Source: Neostapfia colusana (lineage: Eukaryota; Streptophyta; Magnoliopsida; Poales; Poaceae). From it: a DNA stretch of 64,000 nt. Position 1 is the stretch's first letter. Each line of letters begins with the position of its first letter. Positions 45,516-56,757 of the stretch are shown in pieces. A model generated the notes under the pieces. The model was not told the DNA's origin. It made no database searches and saw nothing but the letters and a program-made list of their open reading frames with translations. The DNA lies in the NCBI GenBank assembly GCA_030760725.1, contig JASWHV010000003.1:58480517-58544516 (forward strand), in the 5' to 3' direction. Position numbers and translations under genes: made by a program.

Positions 45516-47019
45516 GCGTTGGGAATAGCGCACGGATTGAGCATCATATTGCGATAAAAACTTAGTATACGGTGAGATAAGGTACTAGTCCCACATAAGG
45601 GCTAACTTATTTGCTATGTTGAAAAATTGTGCATCTCGAGACGTTCTATGTCTTGGGGGGTGCACGTAAGCGCTGCCCACCAGTGCGCACAAGCTGAAGG
45701 GTGGAGCCTCACGGGTGGCAGGTAACCCGGCCAGCTTGGGTATCCTCTACGACTCTTCATGTCGTTCGGGGTATTTGAGCAATGCCCTTCCCTGGCGTGC
45801 TTCAGGCAAGTATGGGAGACCCGGTCACGTGGTTAGTAATGTGAACATGTAGCTCAAGGCATGTTTGGCTTGAGAAAACACCCGTGCGAGTGATGACAGA
45901 CAGGTGTATGAACTGTATTGGGACCGAGTTCGGTGTGCAACCGAACCTGATGATTGAGTGTGTTTTATGTAGGTACTAACCACGAAAACCATAGTATGAG
46001 TAGAACATATTTGCGAGTGACCGTATTAGTGCCACCTAAGGATACGTATATGCCGGTCTAATCCGGTTAGGTTTTTCTTTCGTGAGGCAACGTAGTACCG
46101 TCATATGTCTTACGGTGCATCGCCACCGTACTACACTTGATAGTCTTCTTTCCTATGAAGAAATCATTCATGACTAACTTTCAAACTAAAAATGGATGTT
46201 GGAAAGCACATATTAGTTACTGAGTTCTTCATTTGAACTAAGTTTCAAAGAAGAGACTTGCTAGGCTTCATTTGATCCAAAAACAGAGTGCTCTGTTCTG
46301 GCAGAAATTCTTGATGTATTTTGACAGAGAATAACTCTGAGTAGCTTGACCCAATTGAGGTGTATGATACAGTTCTGGAAAGGTTTTTAAGTGCTATACA
46401 ACTTTTCTATAGAACTACAGAGCAAAATCAGACGCCAAACTGGTTGAATGTCCAGTTGAATGCAAACTGTTCAGAAAAAAGGACAGCTGCAACCTTCTCT
46501 GGATGTTTCAGCAAATTAGCCATAACTTTATGTAAACAAATACCTAAGGGTCATATGATACACCGTTGTAAGGTTACAAAATTTGCAACAATTTTGTAGT
46601 TCAGAGTTTGTTCAAAATTTTACTGTATTTTTATGTACAACTGGGATAAAAACAGCCACATACAAAGGTGATGCTGGCAAATTTTATCCAGAAATTTTGC
46701 CAACTTTGAACAATCATAACTTTTGATCCAGAAATGATCAAGGGGCATATGAGTACTCCTTGAAAACATACTGAAGTTAACTTTAACGTCGGTATTCAAC
46801 TTGAGTTATGAAAATGCTGGTACCGGATCAAAATCTGGGTTAAGTACATAAAGGTCGGTTCTGTACAGAATAGGGGACTGATTATGTTGGCTTTAGGAAG
46901 ATGTGTAAGCATGAAATTTTGTTATGATTTCATAAAGTTTTAGCATGTTCATGTTTTATATACTTTCACATACTGCTGAGATCAAGTTTTGACTCCCCTC
47001 AAAATTATTCTTTTGCAGT
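45516..47019 (+). other. Leader of the D unit
   Basis: About 1.5 kb between PBS and gag start. It is AT-rich with no long coding frame (an 79-codon frame at 46360-46599 has no recognisable motif). I see no gene in it. Confidence 0.6.
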
Positions 47020-48028
47020 ATGGTGCGTATTCATTCTCCGAGTAGGGCTGAAGGTTTTCGCCGAGACGGCGATGACTCGACTCCACCACGGGCACCGCCA
47101 TCAACGGTATGGGCGGATGTTATGACTCAAATGGTCGAGTTGAATCAAGAGAACACAAGGCTACTCCAAGACTTGGTACAGCAAGGCCTACTCCAACAAA
47201 TGCAACAGGTCGTTCCACCTCGGAACGCCTATTTGGACTTCTTGGCGACACAACCGCCAATTTTCACGGAAGCCAACAAACCAGAGGAAGCTGATCAGTG
47301 GCTTCAGGTTATGGAGTCCAAGTTTGGAGTGTTCGAGTGCGATGAGTATCAGAAGACATTATTTGCAACTCAACAGCTCCATGGAGCCGCGGGAACTTGG
47401 TGGTTCGCTTATCTCGCCACCATTCCGGAAGCCATCAAGTGGAATGGACGGAATTTCGTGAAGCATTCCGTGCTCGTCACATTCCTATGGGTTTTATCAA
47501 GGCCCAGCAGAAGGAATTCAGTTACTTGAAGCAGGGGACATGAGTGTCCTCGATTATGTCAAACGGTTTAACCATTTGGCACAATATGCTCCTGACTACG
47601 TGACGAGCAAAGCTGCAAGGTGTGACTACTTTTTCCATGGCCTGAGTGCCCTATTAAAAGATAAGTTAGCTTTGTTCAATCAAGGCAATTATACCGAGTT
47701 GATCAGTGATGCCCTGCTGCAAGAACAAGCGACACTTGAGTGTCAAGCAGAGAAGAGGGACAGGGATGATGTGCAAGAGGACACACCAGTTGTTCCTCGT
47801 AAATACCTTGTGGTGTATCACACACCATCCGATGAAATATGGCAGCCACCAGTAAGATCAACTCAGTACAGATTCCGTGCTCAAGAATCACCTCTTGAAG
47901 CACCACCACAGACGCAGCAACAAATGATTTCTGGTACATCATTGCTGCAGCCAAGTACATCAACTTCTCAACCGCAAGTCAGCGAAGAACCGGGGAAACA
48001 TCCGTGTTCTTATTGCCACTGTTTTAGG
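47020..48028 (+). pseudogene. D gag, broken, up to the copia B insertion
   Basis: ATG at 47020 (MVRIHSPSRAEGFRRDGDDS), then a Q-rich helical stretch and the Retrotrans_gag core (FTEANKPEEADQWLQVMES, LHGAAGTWW). A frameshift near 47,450 precedes the second half (DMSVLDYVKRFNHLAQYAP, LISDALLQEQATLECQAEK). The frame reaches the first half of a zinc knuckle (CSYCHC) and is cut at 48028 by copia B. The rest of gag resumes at 53,224. Confidence 0.88.
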
Positions 48029-48463
48029 TGTTGGGTGTTTTCCTCACTGAGCTCTCACTGATTTGTGATGCAAATCGTGTTGGAAGTCTAGAGATGTGGT
48101 GTAGATCCAAACACAAGTGGAGAACCGAATGAAAATGGCTCGGATGAGTTGTGGCGGCGCTCAACAAACACCAGCGCATTCCCCTCCTTTTTATTAGCCG
48201 GAAGCCACAAGTTTTCAACAACCTCAGCCCGGGTTTTGCACCATACAAATTTGAAAAACATGCAGCACATGCATGTGCCATGCACGTATGGCCCCAAAAC
48301 CCCCCGGGTTGTGTTTGAAACAAATCAAAAACACCCTCACACACACTAGGACTTGGTGCAACACATGTGACTCAGGACACACCCCTGGTTCTTGACATGT
48401 GTGCTTTATTTCCTTGAAACATAAGGAAACTAAACTCTGATAAACCTTCAGAAGTACTCAACA
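48029..48463 (-). repeat. 3' LTR of copia B
   Basis: 435 bp; ends defined by the ttagg target duplication on the left and by the polypurine tract on the right. Pair of 52791-53223. Confidence 0.92.
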
Positions 48464-48480
48464 ATCTCCCCCTACTTCTA
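48464..48480 (-). other. Polypurine tract of copia B
   Basis: On the minus strand TTAGAAGTAGGGGGAGAT directly precedes the LTR start TGTTGAGTAC. Confidence 0.8.
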
Positions 48481-51400
48481 AGGTTTGATCTCCTGAACTC
48501 CAATCTTCTCACGAAGTTCCTGAAAATGTGTACGTCCCAGTGGCTTTGTGAGGATATCAGCAAGCTCATCTTTTGTCCCAACATGCTCCAAGATGACTTC
48601 TCCTCTATCAACACATTCTCTGACAAAGTGAAACTTGATGTCAATGTGTTTACTTCTATCATGCAAAACTGGATTCTTTGCCAAAGCAATTGCTGCTGTG
48701 TTATCCATCTTAATCACTGGTGGAGGTACTTGAATTCTTGTCACTTCTTCTAGCACATGCCTGAGCCAAACAGCCTGACTTGCTGCAGCTGCTCCAGCCA
48801 CATACTCAGCTTCACATGTGGACTTTGCCACAGCCTTTTGCTTATGGGATAACCAGCTGATAGGATTTTCACTCAGGAAGAATATGACTCCTGTTGTGCT
48901 TCTCCTGTCATCCACATCTCCCCCAAATCACTATCACTATAGCCTCTTAACTCAAGACTTCTTTCATCTCGGTTGTAAGACAAGCCATACCTCATTGTAG
49001 CTGCCACATACCGAAGTAAATGTTTCAAAGCCACCATGTGTTCTTCTTGAGGTTCTGACATGAACCTACTTAAGTACCCAACACCAAAACTGAGATCAGG
49101 CCGAGTATGTAAAAGATACCTGAGTCCACCGATTATGCTGCGATAAGTGGTTGGATCAGTGAGTGGAGCTGTACTTCTCTTGGTAAGCTTCAACCAGGAT
49201 TCCATGGGAGTGGCACACCCATTACAATTTATCATCCCACTTCTCTCCAGCAACTTTGCAGCATAGGCTCCTTGACACGAGTCAATACCATATCTTCCTT
49301 GCTTTACTTCAATACCAAGATAGTAAGACATGCTTCCTAAGTCACTCATGCAAAACTTCTCCTTCATTTTCTCCTTGAACCGACTGATTTCCTCCATGTT
49401 TTCTCCCACAATCAGTAAGTCATCAACATACACACCCACAATGAGCCTTGCCTCACCTCCAAACTTAGTGTACAAGCCATGTTCTGATTTACACCGTGTG
49501 AAACCGAGTTGCCTGAGACTTTCATCAAGTTTGTAGTTCCATGCTCGAGGAGCTTGTCTCAAGCCATACAATGCCTTGTGAAGTCTTAAAACCCACTTCT
49601 CCTTGCCTTCAGCTATGAAACCCGGATGTTGAGTGACATAGATCTCCTCTTCTAGACTCCCATTCAAGAAGGCTGACTTCACATCCATGTGATGAACATG
49701 CCACCCAAAATGAGCTGCAACAGCTAACAAAATCCTCACAGACTCCATCCTGGCAACTGGTGCAAAAACTTCTTCAAAATCAACTCCTTGCTTCTGCACA
49801 TACCCCTTTGCAACTAGCCTTGCTTTGTGACGTATGACATTCCCATGTTCATCTTTCTTCAACTTGAAAACCCATTTCAAGCCAATGGCACGATAACCCT
49901 CCGGAAGTTGTACCAATGACCATGTTTTGTTCTCTTCAATGGATGTGAGCTCCTCAATCATGGCAATGTGCCACTCCTTGACCCTCAAGGCCTCCTCTGC
50001 TGTGCATGGCTCTTCACCTATGACAACAAGGAGTTCATCTACTCCTCCTTCTTCTGGTTCACAATTTGGCACCTCCTCAAGAATATTTCTCATGGAACGA
50101 TAACGAAGTGGTGCTTCTTTTAGCTCACTATCCATTTCTGGTGACATGGAAGGAGGTGACACAAACTCCACATCCTTAGATGCTTGTTGCTTCAGTTGTG
50201 TCATAGAAGACACTCCCTTAGCTAGGGTTTTGTCACCTTGACCTGTGTCACAAGAGGAAGAACTCACTCCACCAGGGTTCTCATCACGAAAGATGTATTC
50301 TACCCGAAAGATGTCTTAATCATTCACCATTTCACTTGACTCAGCTGCATCCCACTTCCATGGGCGGTTTTCTTCAAACACAGCATCACGTGACACGTGA
50401 ACACTCTCCGTGTTTGGATTGTAAAACCTCCAAGCCTTGCTTCCTTGCTCATATCCAATGAAGACCATTGGTATACTTCGATCTTCAAGTTTGCTAAGGC
50501 ATTTGCTTCCCTGTTTCACGTGTGCCACACAACCGAAAGTGCGCAAATGATGTACACTAGGTTTCTTGTCATGCCATACCTCATATGGAGTCTTTCTCTA
50601 AACACTCCGAGTAGGAGATCGGTTCAACACATACACTGCTGTGGTTACTGCCTCCCCCCAGAACCAACCGGGAATATTCATTGCTTTCAACATGCTTCTT
50701 GCCATTCCCATAACAGTTTGGTTTCTTATCTCAACCACACCATTCTGCTCAGGAGAATATGGAGCTGTCAAGTGACGTTGAACACCCTACTTGGTGCAAT
50801 ACTCAACAAAAGCCCGAGCTGTGAACTCTCCACCACGATCTGTTCGAAAAGTTCCAATCTTCCTCCCTGCCTCAGCTTCAACACTTGATTGAAAACCCAT
50901 GAAAGTACTCATAGCTTGATCCTTTGTGCTGATAAAAAACACCCACATGTATCTACTAAGGTCATCCACAAGAAGAAAGAAAAACCTGCTGCCTCTTGGA
51001 GTTGATGGCTTCACTGGTCCACAGAGGTCTCCATGCACAAGTTCAAGTTTCTTCTCAGCTCGGTACTTTGCCATGCATGGGAACGGTTGACGTCTTTGTT
51101 TCGCAGCCAAACAGCTATCACACTTCTCCTCAGTTTGAGTGATGGTTGGCAATCCATACACAAGTTGCTCTTCGGCAAGTCTTCTGAGACTCCGAAAGTT
51201 TAAGTGCCCCATCCTTGCATGCCACATCCATGTTGCATTGCACCATTGTGCCATGAGACACCTTGGTTGCACTACCTTAAGATCAATGGTGTACAACCGG
51301 TTCACTCTCCGTTTCACCATTGCCACAGGGGTTCCATCTTTATCCCAAATCTTGACATAACCATTCACCATCAAGATTCGGTGTCCCTCCTCCTCAGGCT

Positions 51401-52730
51401 GTCCAAGACTGATGATGTTTGCCTTGATCTGAGGAATAAGATAGACCCCAGCCAACTCCTTTCGACCACCTCTCTTACCTTGGAACACCACAGTTCCTTG
51501 GCCATCAATCTATGTCAATGAGCCATCTCCCAAACGCACAGTACCATGCACCGTGTTATCAAGTTTTGTGATCACATCCCGTTTCCTGGTCATGTGATTT
51601 GTTGCACCGGAGTCCAGGATCCACCGGGTACTGCCTCCTCCCTCCAAGTCTCCTACTTGAACGTGTAACATATCATTGTTGAGGCATACCTCCTCCAGGG
51701 ACATGTCTTGATCAGCCTTGGTGTTGGCACACGCCACCAAGAGGCTGGATTCAAACTCATGATCAACATGAGCTGTGTTCACCTCTTCATCCTTCTTTTT
51801 CTTCCTGCATTGTCTAGCCCAATGACCTTTCTTACCACAGTAGCGGTACTCATCTTTGGCCACTCCACGGCCTGAGTTTCCACCACCACGGTTACCTCGA
51901 CCACGGCCACGTCCTCAACCATGATCTATCCTCGGTGCAAATGAGTCTTTGTGCCGTTCCTGTCCAGTTCCCCCGGACATCTTGAGACGTGTCGACAACC
52001 TTGCAAGCAACTCTTCTTCACTCAGATGCAACTTCTCATGTGTGTTTCCCTCCCAAGTGCTTGCACCAAGCCTTTCTTCTGCAGCCTTGAGTCTGCCAAT
52101 CAACTCATCAACAGACATATCACTTAAGTCAAGCAATGTTTCGATGGAGGCCGCAATTTGCTCAAACTTTTGTGGTACCGCCTGAAGGAACTTCCGGACA
52201 ATCTCCTCCTATGAACGTTCACTCCCAAGTGCCGCAAGTTGAGATGTGATCCGGCTCATACGCACACCAAACTCATCAACCGTTTCACCATCGTGGAATC
52301 TGAGTGCATCAAACTCCCGACCCAATGTGCTTTCCCTGGCCTTGCGCACACGTTCAGCTCCAACGTTGCGCAACTTGATCGCATCCCATGCAATCTTGGC
52401 CGACTCCTTCTCGGCAATGATCCCTATCATTTCTGGTGGCACAGCCTTGGTGAGAGCCTCCAAAGCCATCCGATCTTCAATGTAATCATCGGTGCCAAGG
52501 CTCACCGCAGTCCACAATCCTCTCGCTTGCAACATCACCCGCATAAGTGCCGACCAATCATGATAGTTTGTCTTTGTGAGCATCGGATACGTACCACCAC
52601 TGCTGACTTCCTTCGTGATGCGATGAATCACCAATGCCCCTGATCCTCCTCCTGCCCTGCTGGTGCCTCCCGGTGGTGTGACGTCTCTCCATGAACGTCG
52701 GGCTGGCGATGAAGATCTCCTCCGCGACAT
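48478..52730 (-). pseudogene. copia B gag-pol, single frame with stops
   Basis: Gag starts at 52730 (MSRRRSSSPARRSWRD; UBN2-type core, DGETVDEFGVRMSRI). A zinc knuckle (CGKKGHWARQC) and protease site (WILDSGATNHMT) lie near 51,820-51,610. The pre-integrase region (WMWHARMGHLNFRSLRRL) and integrase (LELVHGDLCGPV, FRTDRGGEFTARAF) follow. RT (48873-50267) has KTWSLVQLPEGYRAIGLKWV, MDVKSAFLNGS and the catalytic YVDDLLIVGE; RNase H (48478-48915) has STCEAEYVAGA and KMDNTAAIAL. All parts except RNase H share one frame, broken by TAG/TGA/TAA codons at about 52,209, 51,915, 51,510, 50,787, 50,598 and 50,316. A frameshift near 48,895 separates RNase H. The point-mutation pattern suggests decay after insertion. 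Confidence 0.92.
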
Positions 52731-52776
52731 CAGCGCCCACTCAATGGCTGTGTCACGGTTCCAGGCAACGTAATCG

Positions 52777-52790
52777 GCTCTGATGCCAAT
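52777..52790 (-). other. Primer-binding site of copia B
   Basis: On the minus strand ATTGGCATCAGAGC follows the 5' LTR end. It is almost the same as the PBS of copia A, consistent with initiator-Met tRNA priming. Confidence 0.75.
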
Positions 52791-53223
52791 TGTTGGGTGT
52801 TTTCCTCACTGAGCTCTCACTGATTTGTGATGCAAACCGTGTTGGAAGTCTATAGGTGTGGTGTAGATCCAAACACAAGTGGAGAACCGAATGAAAATGG
52901 CTCGGATAAGTTGTGGCGGCGCTCAACAAACACCAGTGCATTCCCCTCCTTTTATTAGCTGGAAGCCACAAGTTTTCAACAACCTCAGCCCGGGTTTTGC
53001 ACCATACAAATTTGAAAAACATGCAGCACATGCATGTGTCATGCATGTATGGCCCCAAAACCCCCGGGTTGTGTTTGAAACAAATCAAAAACACCCTCAC
53101 ACACACTAGGGCTTGGTGCAACACATGTGACTCAGGACACACCCCTGGTTCTTGACATGTGTGCTTTATTTCCTTGAAACATAAGGAAACTAAACTCTGA
53201 TAAACCTTCAGAAGTACTCAACA
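52791..53223 (-). repeat. 5' LTR of copia B
   Basis: 433 bp, pair of 48029-48463. Outer border fixed by the ttggg target duplication at 53224. Confidence 0.92.
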
Positions 53224-56200
53224 TTGGGCATTTTATGCGAGAATGCTGGGAGAAGTTGTTGAAAAGCAGACAACCATCATTATCAGGTGGTATGCCACCA
53301 CCTGCTCAAGTCAACATAACAGCATTGCAATCCGGGAGTGTGCAACATCTTGCTATTTAGGATGTCCCGGAGGGAGCACAGGTGTTAGCGGGCATGTTCA
53401 CTCTGAATGACGTACCCGTGCTTATACTTTTTGATTCCGGTGCAACCCACAATTTTATCTGCAAAACATGCGTGGATCAGCACCAACTATCCACCAATAC
53501 TCCCACAACGAGTTATCTTAGACGTTCACCGGGAGGAAATATCTCTTCTAATCAGATTGTGTCCCGAGCAGCTTTGTGTTTGGGAGGAAAAATATACCCA
53601 ACATCGCTGATTATGTTGGATAGGCAGAAGATAGACGTAATATTGGGAATGTATTGGTTAAACTATCACGGTGCCGTTCTCAATATCGGTGACCGGACGG
53701 TCCAGATTGACTCGCCGATTCACGGACAGCACACGCTGTTTTTAAACAGCGAAGACCAAGAAATGGCATAGGCCTACCACACGGAAGCGCTTAAACTTGA
53801 ATATATTCCGTTGGTACGTGATTATCCCGACGTGTTTCCCGATGAATTACCGGGCATGCCGCCCGAACGGGACGTCGAGTTCAAGATTGAACTGGCGCCG
53901 GGAACAACACCTATTTCACGAAGGCCTTACAAGATGGCACCTAACGAGCTAGCGGAGTTGAAGGAGCAACTAAATGAACTCATGAGCAAGGGTTTCATAC
54001 GACCAAGTTCTTCACCTTGGGGTTGCTATGCGCTGTTCGTTAAGAAGAAGGATGAAACACTGCAGCTATGTGTTGATTATCGTCCTCTAAATGCTGTCAC
54101 GATAAAGAACAAGTATCCTTTGCCCCGCATCGACATATTATTCGATCAACTTATGGGTGCAAAGGTATTCTCGAAGATGGATCTGCGGTCGGATATCATC
54201 AAATCAAGATCCGACCGGAGGACATACCGAAGACAGCTTTCTCGACGAGATACTGACTCTATGAGTACCTTGTCATGTCATTTGGGTTAACCAACGCTCC
54301 GGAACACTTCATGTACTTAATGAATTCAGTGTTCATGCCGGAGTTAGACAAGTTTGTCGTGGTATTCATCGACGACATATTGGTTTACTCCAAATCTGAA
54401 GAAGAGCATGTTGAACATTTGCGTATCATGCTACAACGGTTGAGGGAGCATAAATTATATGCCAAGTTCAGCAAATGCGAGTTCTGGATTGATCAAGTGC
54501 CCTTTCTAGGCCATGTTATTTCAGCAGAGGGAATTGCCGTGGACCCAAGTAAAATTGAACAAGTGCTAAAGTGGGAATCTCCCAAATCAGTCCACGAGGT
54601 CCAAAGTTTCCTAGGTTTAGCGGAGTATTATTGGAGGTTCATTCCGAGCTTCTCAAAAATTGCTAAACCAATGACGGAGCTGCTGAAGAAGGGCACTAAA
54701 TACATGTGGAATGCAGCATGTGAAGCCGCATTCAAAACTCTGGTGAAACATCTCACAACAGCTCCAGTTCTTGCTCAGCCGGATACGACAAAGTCATTTG
54801 ATGTATATTGTGATGCATCCGGCATCGGTCTCGGTTGTGTTCTGATGCAAGAAGGGCGTTTAGTCGCCTATGGGTCTCGTCAACTGCAAAACCACGAGCA
54901 GCATTATCCAACTCACAATCTCGAGCTTGCTGCTGTGGTGTTGGTGTTAAAGATGTGGAGGCATTATCTACTTGGCAATCTTGTCCACATCTACACCGAC
55001 CATAGAAGCTTGAAGTATATCTTCACACAGAAGGAGCTGAATATGAGACAACGGAGATGGTTGGAGCTCATAAAGATTATAAAATTGAGATCCACTACCA
55101 TCCGGGAAAAGTGAATGTGGTTGCCGACGCGCTTAGTCGGAAACCCCACGTTCACAACTTGGTGATTGCTGAGTTGGAAGATGAAGAACCGAGTCTCCGT
55201 GTCATTCCGTATGGAGCACTTTACAATATCGCTCTCATTCCAACGATCCATGAAGAGATTGTTGAGGCTCAAAGAAGAGACAGGGGTATGTCTCACATAC
55301 GGAGAAGACTAGACAACAGAGAAGTGAAATGTTTCTAGAAGGATAATGATTGTACGATGTGGTTTAACGACCGTATAGTGGTACCACGTAATATGAAACA
55401 TATGAAACTCCGGAAGAAGATCTTGGATGAAGCCCACCTGTCGAAGTTTTCCATTCATCCCGGCAGTAACAAGATGTACCAAAATTTGAAACAGAAATTT
55501 TGGTGGACGCGGATGAAGCGGGAAATTGCCAAATACGTATCCGAGTGTGATACGTGTAGACGGGTCAAGGCTGACCATATGCGGAAAGCCGGACCGCTAC
55601 AACCACTGAAGATACCGGCATGGAAATGGGAGGATGTGAGTATGGATTTCATCGTCGGATTACCACTCACGTCCCGGAAGCATGACTCGATATGGGTGAT
55701 CGTCGACCAGTTGACGAAATCAGCTCATTTCATACCGGTGAACGCTCATTATTGAGCAAGACAATATGCGGAGTTATACATATCAAGAATTATATGCTCA
55801 CATGGTGTTCCGAAGACTATCATTTCAGATCGAGGTGTGCTGTTTGTTGCTCGGTTTTAGGAGCAGCTGCACGCCTCGTTGGGCACCAAGCTGATTAGAA
55901 GCTCCACATATCACCCTCTAACCGATGGACAAACTGAGAGGGTGAATCAAGTGCTCGAAGATATGTTGAGAGCATGTGCCATCCACCACGGTAAGAATTG
56001 GGATGATCACTTACCAATGGCGGAGTTTTCATACAACAATGGGTATCAGGCGAGTATTAAAATTGCACCGTATGAAGCTCTCTATGGCCGGAAGTGTCGC
56101 ACACCGCTGAATTGGTGTGAGTCCAGCAAAAGAGTTCTGTTCGGGGTTGATCTTGTGAACGAAGCCCAAGACCGCGTTCGGTTCATACAAGAGAATTTGA

Positions 56201-56693
56201 AGGCTGCACAATCCCGACAGAAGAGCTACGCTGATCAAAGGCGTAGGCCGTTGCATTTTAACGTCGAAGAGCACTTTTATCTTCGTGTGTCTCCGACGAA
56301 AGGAATTCACCGGCTCGGTGTAAAGGGGGAACTCGCTCCCTGCTTTATAGGTCCTTTTGCTACACGGAGAAGTGTGGACCCGTAGCCTAACGGCTGGAAT
56401 TACCGGCAAGCCTTGCAGGTGTTCATGATGTATTTCATGTGTCACAGCTGCGGAAGTGTCTCAAATTTACCGCTGCTGTCCGCACCGAAGAAATCGACGA
56501 ATTGAAACCGGACCTTACCTACACCGAGCGACCGGTTCAGATTATAGATGAAAAGACCCGGGTAACCCGGAACCGGACGATAAAATTTTTCAAGGTACCG
56601 TGGAGTAATCATACCGCGGAAGAGGTGACGTGGGAAAGTGAAGATTACCTCCGCACCAACTACCCGGAACTTTTGGCTTTATACAGTTTGTAA
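53224..56693 (+). pseudogene. D gag end and pol: protease, RT, RNase H, integrase, tail; broken
   Basis: Resumes with the second half of the gag zinc knuckle (GHFMREC) and meets a TAG at 53358. Protease: LFDSGATHNFIC near 53,427. RT: DYRPLNAVTIKNKYPLPRI. A one-base loss near 54,196 and a TGA at 54254 interrupt it, then VVVFIDDILVYSKS near 54,360. RNase H (YCDASGIGLGCVL, TDHRSLKYIF) ends at a frameshift near 55,073. Integrase: HHCC region (HLSKFSIHPGSNKMY...CDTCRR), SMDFIVGLP, then a TGA near 55,753 and a TAG near 55,858 (Trp expected; the E unit keeps Trp), then GQTERVNQVLEDML. The frameshift near 56,359 and TAA at 56388 are shared with E. The tail ends NYPELLALYSL. At least three frameshifts and five stops. 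Confidence 0.9.
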
Positions 56694-56757
56694 TTACCTC
56701 TCCCGTATCGTTCTTCTTTTGTAATCTCGGGACGAGATTCTTTTAAGAGGGGAGGAA

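Larger units (their letters stand above)
48029..53223 (-). mobile_element. Ty1/copia element B inserted in D gag
   Basis: A complete 5195-bp minus-strand copia element. LTRs are 48029-48463 and 52791-53223 (435 and 433 bp, TGTTGGGTG...CTCAACA on the plus strand), with about 10-11 differences by eye (~2.5%). Flanks ttagg (48024-48028) and ttggg (53224-53228) form a 5-bp TSD with one change. PBS and polypurine tract are present. The polyprotein is one frame with several nonsense codons and one frameshift, so the copy is defective but structurally complete. Confidence 0.94.
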
